A stretch of 64,000 nt of DNA, from NCBI RefSeq assembly GCF_030161395.1, contig NZ_BSST01000001.1, positions 496,001 to 560,000 on the forward strand, in the 5' to 3' direction. The notes under the pieces were generated by a model. It saw only the letters and a program-made list of their open reading frames with translations. It ran no database searches and was not told the DNA's origin. A program made the translations under genes and the position numbers. Shown here piece by piece: positions 52,850 to 62,365 of this stretch (position 1 is its first letter; each line of letters starts with the position of its first letter). This DNA comes from Thalassotalea insulae. Its GTDB lineage: Bacteria > Pseudomonadota > Gammaproteobacteria > Enterobacterales > Alteromonadaceae.

Positions 52850-53887
52850 CTAGTTATTGGCGTTAGTTTTTAGCGCTAAAATTTCTTGCTCTAACGCTTT
52901 AATTTTTTTATTAGTACTGTCTAGTTTTCTAATTCTGGCATTCGCTTTCTGCCATTCTTTATTTGACTGAACGGGTAAACCAGAAGAATAAACACCGCTT
53001 TCGTTAATATTTTTGGTCACCATGGCAAAACCGGTAAAAACACAGTTATCTGTTACTTTAATATGACCATTGATGCCAACCATGCCAGCAATAGTACAAT
53101 TTTTACCAATTTCTGTACTACCCGCTATCACGCTGCAAGCTGCCATCGCGGTATTTTCGCCGATAACGACATTGTGTGCAATTTGAATTTGATTATCCAA
53201 AATTACCCCATCCTTAATCACAGTATCATCTAAAGCGCCGCGATCTATCGTTGTACTGGCTCCAATTTCAACCCGATCACCGATAACAACAGCACCCAAC
53301 TGTGGGATCTTAAGCCATTGCCCTCCTTGGTTGGCATAGCCAAAACCATCAGAGCCGATCACAGTATTCGCCTGAATTAGACAATCACAGCCAATCACCA
53401 CTTGATGATAAACACTGACGTTAGCCCATAATTTAGTATTAGAACCAATTCTTGCGTGCTGCCCAATAAAACATCCTGGTCCAATTGCGACGCCATCGGC
53501 TAACTCTGCACCGGCTTCGATCACTGCATTTGCACCTATGGTAACGTTCTGACCAATAATAGCCGATGGTTCGATGACTGCAGACGGATGGATACCAGCT
53601 GATGGTCTTGGCGTAGTATCAAGCAACTGAGCAACCAAGGCATAGCCCATATAAGGGTTTTCCATAACAAGCGCATTAGTTGGACAATCATCAAGACAAT
53701 CAGGTGATAAAATCACTGCACTGGCATTTGTTGCTCCAAGTTGCTGACGATATTTTGCGTTAGATAAAAAAGCAATTTGCCCAGAAGAAGCTCGGCTTAA
53801 CGTTGCCAGACTATTCACTGAAACATTAGCGTCCCCTTTAACTGTGGCGCCAATTTGTTCCGCAATTTCTAAAAGTGTATAACTCAT
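52850..53887 (-). CDS. lpxD: UDP-3-O-acyl-glucosamine N-acyltransferase
   Basis: LpxD adds the N-linked acyl chain of lipid A. The 345-residue protein has an N-terminal uridine-binding domain. A long hexapeptide-repeat helix follows, including GSDGFGYANQGGQW and the catalytic QIAHNVVIGENTAMAA histidine. The C-terminal helical tail (IRKLDSTNKKIKALEQEILAL) looks like a short coiled coil. It is separated from skp by 206 bp containing a hairpin. Confidence 0.97.
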   Translation of the reverse strand: MSYTLLEIAEQIGATVKGDANVSVNSLATLSRASSGQIAFLSNAKYRQQLGATNASAVILSPDCLDDCPTNALVMENPYMGYALVAQLLDTTPRPSAGIHPSAVIEPSAIIGQNVTIGANAVIEAGAELADGVAIGPGCFIGQHARIGSNTKLWANVSVYHQVVIGCDCLIQANTVIGSDGFGYANQGGQWLKIPQLGAVVIGDRVEIGASTTIDRGALDDTVIKDGVILDNQIQIAHNVVIGENTAMAACSVIAGSTEIGKNCTIAGMVGINGHIKVTDNCVFTGFAMVTKNINESGVYSSGLPVQSNKEWQKANARIRKLDSTNKKIKALEQEILALKTNANN

Positions 53888-53986
53888 TAATGATTACTTA
53901 CGTAGGGACAAACAATAGTTAACTTATCGATAGTTTAGGCTATGAATAGAGTAAACCAAAATAAAAAGCATGTTATCTGGGGTTAT

Positions 53987-54022
53987 CAGGGCGTATTAAC
54001 CAATAAAGATCAATACGCCCTG
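53987..54022. repeat. Hairpin between skp and lpxD
   Basis: CAGGGCGTATT / AATACGCCCTG (53987-53997 and 54012-54022) form a perfect 11-bp stem with a 14-nt loop. No T-run follows on the minus strand, so it is more likely an attenuator or 3'-end stabiliser of the bamA-skp mRNA than a full terminator. Confidence 0.45.
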
Positions 54023-54093
54023 AAATAATTAGCACACTTAGTTTTTATGTTAGTACGACACAGAGGTATGGATACTAACCTTAATCGTAAAAA

Positions 54094-54612
54094 TTAGTTA
54101 AGCTTACTTACTTGCTCAACTACTTTATCGGTAATGCTAAGATCTGGCTTTGAAAAAACTATCGCTTTTTGTTCTATCACTAAATCAACTTTTTCTTTCG
54201 CCGCAATACCATCAATAGCCTGACGCACTAACGCAACAATTTTATTAGTTTCTTCATTTTGACGCGCACCAGCTTGTTGCTGAAGTGCTTTACCTTTAGT
54301 TTGGTAATCTTGATAAAGATCCGCCATTTTTTTATCTAATTCTTCGATTTCTTTTTCACTCATTAACGAAGAATCACGCTTTTTCTTTTCTTGATAATAT
54401 TTAATATCTTTTTCTAGCTGGGCTAATTCTGCTTTAGCGTCTTTAAATTCAGCTTCTAATGCTTGCATAATTGCCGCAGTTTGAGGAATTTTACCCATCA
54501 CTTCCTGAAAGTTAACCACAGCTACTTTTTGATCTGCTGCCATTGCAGCACTTGACAATAATGCTCCTGAAGCAACCGTTGCTAGCGCGATTGATTTAAA
54601 TAATTTTTTCAA
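54094..54612 (-). CDS. skp: Periplasmic chaperone Skp (OmpH)
   Basis: Skp is a trimeric jellyfish-shaped chaperone that holds unfolded outer-membrane proteins for BamA. The 172-residue precursor has a signal peptide (cleavage after AMA, about residue 25) and then VAVVNFQEVMGKIPQ. A long charged coiled coil (about 50-125) forms the arms. It directly follows bamA in the same direction. Confidence 0.94.
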   Translation of the reverse strand: MKKLFKSIALATVASGALLSSAAMAADQKVAVVNFQEVMGKIPQTAAIMQALEAEFKDAKAELAQLEKDIKYYQEKKKRDSSLMSEKEIEELDKKMADLYQDYQTKGKALQQQAGARQNEETNKIVALVRQAIDGIAAKEKVDLVIEQKAIVFSKPDLSITDKVVEQVSKLN

Positions 54613-54675
54613 TTTCTTCTCCTAACTTATAGATATTCGTTCATTATTTCATTTATATTGGGATCTGTTAAGTAA

Positions 54676-57144
54676 TTAAAAGGTCTTACCGATATTAAAG
54701 TTGAAGAACTTAGTATCATCCCCTTCCTCTTCCTTAATTGCTTTAGCAAAACTAAAAATCATAGGTCCCATTGGTGATAACCACTGAATAGATAAACCAC
54801 CGGATACGCGATAACGACCAACATCCGAATAATCGTCAATTTTGGCAAATTCTTTCGGTGCTAAATCTTGATAGTCACTCATACTAAACTCAGTATCCCA
54901 GACATTACCTGCATCAATAAAGAAACTGGTCCGGACACTGTTAGCATATCCTTCATCTATCAACGGAGTCGGTACGATTAATTCAATCCCGGCAACTGCC
55001 ATGGCATTACCACCAACTGAGCGACGTGAACCACTGACAACATCGTGATCTGGCCCTAGACAACAACCACTTCCGCCTAATGGATCTGGCGTTCCTGGAA
55101 TACCGGTAGGATATCTAAAAATAGCTCTAGGGCCGACAATGTTAGTTTCAAAACCACGTAAGGTATCTGAACCACCACCCGCTCTAAAATTTTCCCAAAA
55201 CGGTAAGATTTGCTCATTACCATTTATATCACCATAGCCGTTACCATAGCCAAGTTTCAAGCTTGTTTTAAAGCTCCAGCCTCTAGCTATAGGGAAATAC
55301 CACTTAGTATCTAAATTAAGGGTAAAGTAGTTAGTATCTGAATTGGGTGTTGTCATCTTATATGACAATCTCTGTGAAGAACCGGCGGTTGGAAACGTAC
55401 CACGGTTTAGTGTTGAGCGTGATATCGCCGCACTTACATCAAAGTTTTCAAATTCTAAACCTGCATCAGGATCATTTGGATCTGAATAAAGCTCATAGAA
55501 TTTTTGTATCTGTTCGTAAGTTTGCAAACGAGTAATACCATTATGCTTGTAGCCCAAACCAAAGTTCAAACGCACATATTCGTTAATAGGAAAACCAAAG
55601 TTAACATTAACGCCATATGTTTTATTGTTATATTGCACTAAGTTAGCACGACCAGCATCAAACTCATTATAGAAAATAGTGCCGCCTAGGGATATCGCAT
55701 CTACAGTAAAATACGGGTCTGTATATGACATACTGACACTACGGGAATAACTGACCGTATTAACGCTAAAACCTAAACGGTTACCTGTACCTAAAAAGTT
55801 ATTTTGTTGAATACCAGCATTTAAACTCAGTTTTGTTGCAGAGCCATAACCGATACCCGCGGTGAATGAACCAGATGGTTGTTCTTTGACGGTAAACTCA
55901 AGATCTACTAAATCTTCTTCTTCCGGTAGCTGTTTAGTTTCAAACTCAATATCTTCCATATAAGGCAAGCGTTGTAACCAAGCTTTTGAACCTTCCACTA
56001 AACTATTTGACAGCCAGGCACCTTCCATCTGACGCATTTCTCGGCGCAATACTCTATCTGCGGTGACATGGTTACCTTTAAAGTTAATGCGATTAACATA
56101 TACTCGTTTGCCAGGATCAACTGAAATAGTTAATTTAACCGTTTTATCTTCTTCATTAATTTCAGGAATTGTGGTTACTTTTGGATAGGCATAGCCAAAT
56201 CGGCCTAAAAATTTGCTAATAGTTTCTTCAGTATATGTAACTTCCGCACCATTATAGAGCTTGCCACCGCGCAAAGGATTAATCGCGCGGATGGTTTTTT
56301 CAAAGCCAGCCATATCCCCGACAAATTCCACATCACTGACGGTGTATTGCTCGCCTTCAGTAACATTTAAAGTAATATATACCGCTTTTTTATCCGGCGT
56401 CATCGACACCTGCGTAGAATTCACTTTATATTGCAAATAACCACGATCTAAGTAATAGCTTTCAACTTTCTCCATATCCCCTTGTAAGGTTTGTTTTTGA
56501 TAGCGATCTTGCGCCATAAAATCCCACCAGGGAGAATCAAAAGTTAATTCGGCATTTTCCAATAACTCTTCATCAGAAAATATTTCATTACCAACAATAT
56601 TAATTTGTTGAATCGCTGCCGCGTCTCCTTCGGAAAAGACAAATTTCAAATTGACCCGGTTTCTTGGCAAATGAGTAATTTCTGCTTTAACATCAGCATT
56701 ATATTTACCAACACTGTGGTAAAAATCTTCCAAACCGACTTCTAATCCGGAAATCACCGTTTTATCTAAGGTTTCTCCAACCCGAATATCACTGCCGTCT
56801 AAGCTTTCAATCAGTTGCTCTTCTTTGAGGTCTTTATTGCCATCAAAGGTGATCTCACTGATAGTTTCACGCTCACGAACTTTAAAGATAATACGATTTC
56901 CGTCTCGATAGACTGCAATATCATTAAAATGACCTGATTTATATAAGGCCTTTATCGATTGCGAAATGCGAAAGTCGTTGAGGGTATCTCCAACGTTAAA
57001 CGGAATATGAGTTAACGCAGCCCCCAACGCAACACGTTGTAAACCTTTAACTTGAATATCTTCAACTTGGAATTCTTCTGCCGCCTGAGCAGTTGTGCCT
57101 AAAGCACCCATTAATACCGCTAGGGCAATTTTTTTAATCATCAT
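54676..57144 (-). CDS. bamA: Outer membrane protein assembly factor BamA
   Basis: BamA is the core of the machine that folds beta-barrel proteins into the outer membrane. The 822-residue precursor has a signal peptide (to about residue 21) and five POTRA domains (about 23-425). The 16-strand barrel contains the loop 6 motif LRGFETNIVGP. Loop 6 also carries an adjacent cysteine pair (GCCLGPDHD). The protein ends FNFNIGKTF with the required C-terminal aromatic residue. Two ATG codons are adjacent at the start; either is possible. Confidence 0.97.
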   Translation of the reverse strand: MMIKKIALAVLMGALGTTAQAAEEFQVEDIQVKGLQRVALGAALTHIPFNVGDTLNDFRISQSIKALYKSGHFNDIAVYRDGNRIIFKVRERETISEITFDGNKDLKEEQLIESLDGSDIRVGETLDKTVISGLEVGLEDFYHSVGKYNADVKAEITHLPRNRVNLKFVFSEGDAAAIQQINIVGNEIFSDEELLENAELTFDSPWWDFMAQDRYQKQTLQGDMEKVESYYLDRGYLQYKVNSTQVSMTPDKKAVYITLNVTEGEQYTVSDVEFVGDMAGFEKTIRAINPLRGGKLYNGAEVTYTEETISKFLGRFGYAYPKVTTIPEINEEDKTVKLTISVDPGKRVYVNRINFKGNHVTADRVLRREMRQMEGAWLSNSLVEGSKAWLQRLPYMEDIEFETKQLPEEEDLVDLEFTVKEQPSGSFTAGIGYGSATKLSLNAGIQQNNFLGTGNRLGFSVNTVSYSRSVSMSYTDPYFTVDAISLGGTIFYNEFDAGRANLVQYNNKTYGVNVNFGFPINEYVRLNFGLGYKHNGITRLQTYEQIQKFYELYSDPNDPDAGLEFENFDVSAAISRSTLNRGTFPTAGSSQRLSYKMTTPNSDTNYFTLNLDTKWYFPIARGWSFKTSLKLGYGNGYGDINGNEQILPFWENFRAGGGSDTLRGFETNIVGPRAIFRYPTGIPGTPDPLGGSGCCLGPDHDVVSGSRRSVGGNAMAVAGIELIVPTPLIDEGYANSVRTSFFIDAGNVWDTEFSMSDYQDLAPKEFAKIDDYSDVGRYRVSGGLSIQWLSPMGPMIFSFAKAIKEEEGDDTKFFNFNIGKTF

Positions 57145-57172
57145 AAAAATTTAACTTAACTACTTCTTCTAT

Positions 57173-58528
57173 TTATAATCGCGACAAATCGTTAAATAAT
57201 GCGATACCCATCAAGCCTAAGAGCGCTAGTGTACCAAATTTAAAACCAATTTCTTGTATTTTTTCAGGAACAGGTCGACCGGTAAAAAGCTCTATAAGGT
57301 AATAAACTAAATGCCCGCCATCAAGTACCGGCACAGGTAAAATGTTAATAATGCCTAAATTAATGCTAATTAAGGCTAAAAAACCCAAAAAATAAACAAA
57401 ACCATAACCTGCATGAGCACCTGCTCCCTGGGCAATTGCAATGGGCCCGCTTAAGTTTTTCACTGAAACGTCACCGGTAATTAATTTGCCAATCATATTA
57501 AAACTAAGACTAACTAACTGCCAGGTACGCTCAATACTTTGACCAAAGGCATCAACAACGCCATAAGACAATTCTATTCTGTAACTCTGCGGATAAGGGG
57601 CTGTTTTTGCTGCAACACCAAGGTAACCGACTTGCTTACCATTACGTTCAACACTATCAGGTGTCACAGTTAAACTGACAACGTCTCCACTTCTTTGCAC
57701 ATCAACGGCTATTGCTTGTCCGGGGTATTGTTTAACTAATTGAGTAAAGTTTTGCCACTGCTCGCCAACTTGCTGCTCATTGACCGTTAATGGCACATCC
57801 CCAACCTTTATACCTGCTTTTTCTGCCGGACTACCTTTAGCCACAACCGCCACTTCGTTATAAACATCAGGACGAAATGGTGTTAATCCCAAACTCTCTA
57901 TTGCTGAACTGTTATCAGGCGAAAAGTGCCAATTAGTGGTATCTAATTGATAATTTTGTTCTGACACACTATCTGACTGGCGAGTTGCTAATGTTATTCC
58001 TGCTTCTCCCATCTGAGCCACCAGAGCTAAATTAACGTCCTGCCAATCCCGGGTTCTGTGACCCGCCACCGAGACTATTTCACTGTTTGCTTGAATACCT
58101 GCACTTGCTGCTATTGACTGTGGCACCACGTCACCAACGATAGGTTTAACGCTCGGCACACCAAGTAAAAACATTAAATAAAAGGCAAATATAGCAAAAA
58201 TAAAATTAGCGCCAGGCCCGGCGGCAATGATAGCGATACGCTGATAAACAGTTTTGCTGTTAAAGGTTTTATCTGCATCTTCTGACGCTACATCATCAAC
58301 ACGCTCATCCAGCATTTTGACGTAACCACCTAATGGGATCAGAGCGACAACAAATTCAGTCCCCTGCTTATCAACTTTACGCCATATTGGTTTACCAAAA
58401 CCAATAGAAAACCTTTCTACCTTAACTTTGTTTTTCCGCGCTACCCAGAAATGACCGTACTCATGCACGGTAATTAAAATACCTAACGCAACAACAAATG
58501 AAGATAAATTCCAAAAAAATTCCAACAC
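57173..58528 (-). CDS. rseP: Site-2 protease RseP
   Basis: RseP is the intramembrane zinc protease that cuts the anti-sigma factor RseA after DegS, releasing sigmaE, and removes leftover signal peptides. The 451-residue protein has HEYGHFWVARK (HExxH) in the first membrane helix and two PDZ domains (about 115-185 and 205-290). The NILPVPVLDGGHLVYY motif supplies the third zinc ligand. It lies between dxr and bamA, 20 and 28 bp away. Confidence 0.97.
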   Translation of the reverse strand: MLEFFWNLSSFVVALGILITVHEYGHFWVARKNKVKVERFSIGFGKPIWRKVDKQGTEFVVALIPLGGYVKMLDERVDDVASEDADKTFNSKTVYQRIAIIAAGPGANFIFAIFAFYLMFLLGVPSVKPIVGDVVPQSIAASAGIQANSEIVSVAGHRTRDWQDVNLALVAQMGEAGITLATRQSDSVSEQNYQLDTTNWHFSPDNSSAIESLGLTPFRPDVYNEVAVVAKGSPAEKAGIKVGDVPLTVNEQQVGEQWQNFTQLVKQYPGQAIAVDVQRSGDVVSLTVTPDSVERNGKQVGYLGVAAKTAPYPQSYRIELSYGVVDAFGQSIERTWQLVSLSFNMIGKLITGDVSVKNLSGPIAIAQGAGAHAGYGFVYFLGFLALISINLGIINILPVPVLDGGHLVYYLIELFTGRPVPEKIQEIGFKFGTLALLGLMGIALFNDLSRL

Positions 58529-58548
58529 GCGATTAAATTACCTTCACT

Positions 58549-59763
58549 TTAATTTTTAATACTAACTAAGTTATCGACTAACGACTTAGCATATTCTCTT
58601 ACCGTTTTATCTAACGACAAGACATCACTAATACTTGTTACCCTTTCTGAGACAAATTTTTTCACAGAAGTTTCATTTATTTTAAAAATATCGTTAAATT
58701 TAATACCTTTGTGCAAAAAGCCATCAACCGCAACTTCATTAGCGGCATTTAACGCTGTACAGGCAGCTTGTCCTTGCTGACAGGCATTAATAGCTAATCG
58801 CAAATTTGGATAACGATGATAATCGGGCTGCTGAAATTCAAACGATGGTGTATTGAAAAAATCAAGCGGCTCTACTCCAGCATCTATACGATGCGGAAAT
58901 GCCAGAGCATGAGCAATCGGTGTTCGCATATCAGGGTTGCCCATTTGCGCTAATACCGAGCCGTCCTTGTATTGCACCATAGAATGTATCGTACTTTGTG
59001 GGTGTAATACTACCTGAATGTCATCAGCACTGACATCAAACAACCATTTGGCTTCTATAAATTCTAAGCCTTTATTCATCATAGTGGCTGAGTCGACCGA
59101 AATTTTTTGCCCCATATCCCAATTAGGATGAGCACATGCCTGTTCAGGCGTCACGTCATTTAATTCATCAAGTGGCGTTGAGCGAAAAGGTCCACCAGAG
59201 CCAGTCAATAACACTTTACTGACGCCATTATCCGCCAGATGACATGCCCCAATTTGCTCTTGACTCGATAAAGGTAAGCATTGAAAAATTGCGTTATGTT
59301 CACTGTCTATTGGTAGCAATTCTGCACCACAGCGTTTAACAGCATCGATAAAAATTTGTCCGGAAGTCACTAATGCTTCTTTATTTGCGAGTAAAACCCG
59401 CTTGCCTTGTTCAACTGCCGCCAAGGTCGGTAATAATCCTGATGCGCCAACAATTGCCGCCATCACAGTATCACTTTGCTCACTTTGCGCAATGTCAACT
59501 AATGCCGAGCTACCTGACAGCACTGTGATATCTGTTTGTCCATTAGCTTTAAGTTTCTGTTTTAACTGTTCAGCGGCTTGCTCATTGACAAGTACCACAA
59601 CGCGTGGAGAAAACTCCTGACACTGCAAATATAACTTATCAACACTGGCATTGGCAGACAGGGCATGAATAATAAACTTATCTGGGTGTCTGCGCACCAC
59701 ATCAAGCGTGCTTTCCCCGATAGAGCCGGTAGAGCCTAAAATACATAGATGACGTGTTTGCAT
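58549..59763 (-). CDS. dxr: 1-deoxy-D-xylulose 5-phosphate reductoisomerase
   Basis: Dxr makes 2-C-methyl-D-erythritol 4-phosphate, the first committed step of the MEP pathway that IspH finishes. The 404-residue protein has the NADPH motif GSTGSIGESTLDV, the LANKEALVTSG segment, and the metal-binding PIDSEHNAIFQ and GSGGPFR regions. Here it lies between cdsA and rseP instead of between frr and uppS as in E. coli. Confidence 0.97.
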   Translation of the reverse strand: MQTRHLCILGSTGSIGESTLDVVRRHPDKFIIHALSANASVDKLYLQCQEFSPRVVVLVNEQAAEQLKQKLKANGQTDITVLSGSSALVDIAQSEQSDTVMAAIVGASGLLPTLAAVEQGKRVLLANKEALVTSGQIFIDAVKRCGAELLPIDSEHNAIFQCLPLSSQEQIGACHLADNGVSKVLLTGSGGPFRSTPLDELNDVTPEQACAHPNWDMGQKISVDSATMMNKGLEFIEAKWLFDVSADDIQVVLHPQSTIHSMVQYKDGSVLAQMGNPDMRTPIAHALAFPHRIDAGVEPLDFFNTPSFEFQQPDYHRYPNLRLAINACQQGQAACTALNAANEVAVDGFLHKGIKFNDIFKINETSVKKFVSERVTSISDVLSLDKTVREYAKSLVDNLVSIKN

Positions 59764-59772
59764 GCTTTGCTC

Positions 59773-60642
59773 CTAATGCCAACCAAAACAGGCATAACAT
59801 AGGGCAAAAATCGGAGTTGTTGCCGTTAAGCTATCAATGCGATCCAATACACCACCGTGTCCTGGTAAGATAGAACCACTATCTTTAATTCCTGCCTGAC
59901 GCTTAAACATACTTTCGTTTAAATCACCTAATACGGAAATGGTAGTGATCAACATAGTTACTGCCAGCACCAGTAGATATTGATATTGCTGCCATTGCAG
60001 CAAATATCCCGCGATAGTCACTAACAAGCAAGCAAAAACGACACCGCCGATAAAGCCTTCCATTGTTTTTCCCGGGCTGACATTAGGGAGTAACTTATGT
60101 TTACCTATCGATTTGCCAACAAAATAAGCACCAACATCAGCACTCCAGACCATTAAAAACAAAAACATAATCAGTTGTGCGCCATGATAAGGGTCAACAT
60201 TATAATCGCTAGTTCGTAACACCATAAATGCAAGCCAGGTTGGTATTAAAGTTAGCCAGCCAAACACACCGCGAATTGAGCGATGACGAGACCAAAAGCT
60301 ACTGTATCTCGGATACAAAAACGTTAATGTTGCGGAAATCAGCCACCAAATCACGGCAAGCCATAAAATATAATAAACAGTATCTTGCAACTGTTCCTTA
60401 CTTGCCCATAGGTTCTCTAACGGCACTAAATACCAAAGACACGCGATCAACCCTCCGGTTGCCAGGACAAATGCTAAGCGACGGCGTTTATTGTCAAAGC
60501 CCATTAGCGGCCCCCACTCCCATGCCCCTATAGCCATGATCACCATGACAAAGACGGAAAAACTGTCGAGCGACATATAAAATATCGCGGCAATAGCTAA
60601 TGGTGCTAATAATAATGCTGTAATAATACGTTGTAATAACAA
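59773..60642 (-). CDS. cdsA: Phosphatidate cytidylyltransferase
   Basis: CdsA forms CDP-diacylglycerol, the precursor of all phospholipids. The 289-residue protein has about seven to eight membrane segments. The family signature is MFKRQAGIKDSGSILPGHGGVLDRIDS near residues 241-267, with the metal-binding Asp residues. The final GWH end is typical of the family. It lies 27 bp after uppS. Confidence 0.96.
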   Translation of the reverse strand: MLLQRIITALLLAPLAIAAIFYMSLDSFSVFVMVIMAIGAWEWGPLMGFDNKRRRLAFVLATGGLIACLWYLVPLENLWASKEQLQDTVYYILWLAVIWWLISATLTFLYPRYSSFWSRHRSIRGVFGWLTLIPTWLAFMVLRTSDYNVDPYHGAQLIMFLFLMVWSADVGAYFVGKSIGKHKLLPNVSPGKTMEGFIGGVVFACLLVTIAGYLLQWQQYQYLLVLAVTMLITTISVLGDLNESMFKRQAGIKDSGSILPGHGGVLDRIDSLTATTPIFALCYACFGWH

Positions 60643-60669
60643 ACGATAACCCTTTATAAATTTTAGTTT

Positions 60670-61431
60670 TTATTTATCAGTTGTTGCTTTTATCTGTTCA
60701 CCAGTTTTACCAAAACGTCTTTCCCTATTAGCAAAACTTGCGATAGCTTGTTCAAATGCCTGCTCTTTAAAATCAGGCCATAGTTGCTCAGTGAAATAAA
60801 ACTCAGCGTAAGCCGCTTGCCACAATAAAAAATTGCTGATTCGGAAATCTCCACCGGTACGGATCAATAAATCTAGCTCTGGCACCCCAGCTAAACTAGT
60901 ATGCTGGTTAAAACTGCTTTCAGTAATTTCATCGACAGCAAGTTCACCACTTTGCACTTTTTCTGCAATTTTTTTTGCTGCATCTGTGATGTCCCAACGG
61001 CCACCATAATTTGCAGCAATAGACAGTACCATAGCATCGTTGTTTGCTGTTAATTTTTCTGCGGCTCTGATTTTGTTAATCAGCTTATCAGAAAAACGGG
61101 AAACATCACCTACCACCTGAAAGCGAATATTATTTTTATCAAGCTTTTTAACCTCTCTTGTTAACACAAACATAAAGAGATCCATTAATACACTCACTTC
61201 CTGCTCAGGCCGTTGCCAGTTTTCACTGCTAAAGGCAAATAAAGTCAGTGCTTTTACCCCTAATTTACGAGCGGTAGAAACCACAGCCCTGACCGATTCG
61301 ACGCCATTTTTATGACCAACAACCCGAGTTTTACCGCGCTGCTGTGCCCAGCGTCCGTTACCATCCATAATAATTGCAACATGTGCAGGTATATGTTGAT
61401 AGTCATCTTGTTGTAATGTTTGCTCGGTCAC
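60670..61431 (-). CDS. uppS: Undecaprenyl diphosphate synthase
   Basis: UppS builds the C55 carrier lipid used for peptidoglycan and O-antigen. The 253-residue protein has IIMDGNGRWAQQRG (catalytic Asp), GHKNGVESVR, LFAFSSENWQRP, and the C-terminal LIRTGGDFRISNFLLWQ. The start is GTG, supported by GGAG 5 bp upstream. It begins the uppS-cdsA-dxr-rseP-bamA run after the frr terminator; its promoter must lie in 61432-61727, where no gene is seen. Confidence 0.96.
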   Translation of the reverse strand: MTEQTLQQDDYQHIPAHVAIIMDGNGRWAQQRGKTRVVGHKNGVESVRAVVSTARKLGVKALTLFAFSSENWQRPEQEVSVLMDLFMFVLTREVKKLDKNNIRFQVVGDVSRFSDKLINKIRAAEKLTANNDAMVLSIAANYGGRWDITDAAKKIAEKVQSGELAVDEITESSFNQHTSLAGVPELDLLIRTGGDFRISNFLLWQAAYAEFYFTEQLWPDFKEQAFEQAIASFANRERRFGKTGEQIKATTDK

Positions 61432-61720
61432 ACAAACTCCATTTTTGTTATACTAACTTGATTAATGATTTTCTCACTCAGCGAGAATTAAAAGGCTTAG
61501 AGGTAAGGCGTTGATTGTAAAGAATGGCTATTCCCTTGTTAAAATCAACAACACTGCATATAAACCGTTTAAACTCGCCCTTTGGGAGCTTGTTAGCAGC
61601 ACGATAACTGCAGAAAATTTACTTGATGTAGAATAACTATATCTGTGCAAATTCTATTTGTTCTCACACCGCTTACATAGCTCTGAGTTAACTAAATCAC
61701 TAGCCGATTTGGTATTGTTC

Positions 61721-61764
61721 ATAAAAAAACGTCGTAGTTAAAGCAAAATCAAAACTACGACGTT
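61721..61764 (-). terminator. Intrinsic terminator of frr
   Basis: A perfect 12-bp stem AACGTCGTAGTT / AACTACGACGTT (61728-61739 and 61753-61764) with a 13-nt loop is followed on the minus strand by a T-run (TTTTTAT). It lies 20 bp after the frr stop and separates the tsf-pyrH-frr group from uppS onward. Confidence 0.85.
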
Positions 61765-61783
61765 ATCTATTTTGTTATGGAAA

Positions 61784-62341
61784 TTAAATTTCCATTAATT
61801 CAGCTTCTTTGTCTGCTAAAATAGCATCCACTTGTTTGACAAAAGTGTCAGTGATTTTCTGAATTTCATCTTCTGCCTGATGCATTTCATCGTCACTGAT
61901 CTCTTTATCTTTATTTAATGCTTTTATATCTGAGTTAGCATCACGGCGGATATTACGAATAGCTATTTTACTGTTTTCACCTTCATTTTTAACCACTTTA
62001 ACTAAGTCTTTACGGCGCTCTTCTGTTAACGGTGGTAACGGAATACGGATCAAGGTGCCTTGTGATGACGGGTTTAAACCAAGATCAGACGACATAATCG
62101 CTTTTTCTACCGCGCCAATCATGGTTTTATCAAATACAGTCACGGCCAACGTTCTTGCATCTGGCACCGAAATATTACCAACCTGATTCAATGGCGTATC
62201 TGAGCCATAATATTCAATGGTAATATTATCTAATAAAGACGCATGAGCACGACCTGTTCGGACTTTATTCAAGTTAGATTTTAACGACTCAATACTCTTG
62301 CCCATTCTTTGCTGAGCGTCTTGTTTTATTTCATTTATCAC
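61784..62341 (-). CDS. frr: Ribosome recycling factor
   Basis: RRF splits post-termination ribosomes together with EF-G. The 185-residue protein is full length. KVRTGRAHASLLDNITIEYYG, PLNQVGNISVPDARTL and PLTEERRKDLVK mark the family. It lies 24 bp after pyrH, as in most bacteria, and is followed by a strong terminator. Confidence 0.98.
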   Translation of the reverse strand: MINEIKQDAQQRMGKSIESLKSNLNKVRTGRAHASLLDNITIEYYGSDTPLNQVGNISVPDARTLAVTVFDKTMIGAVEKAIMSSDLGLNPSSQGTLIRIPLPPLTEERRKDLVKVVKNEGENSKIAIRNIRRDANSDIKALNKDKEISDDEMHQAEDEIQKITDTFVKQVDAILADKEAELMEI

Positions 62342-62365
62342 TTTAATAACCCTTTAAAACGTTGA

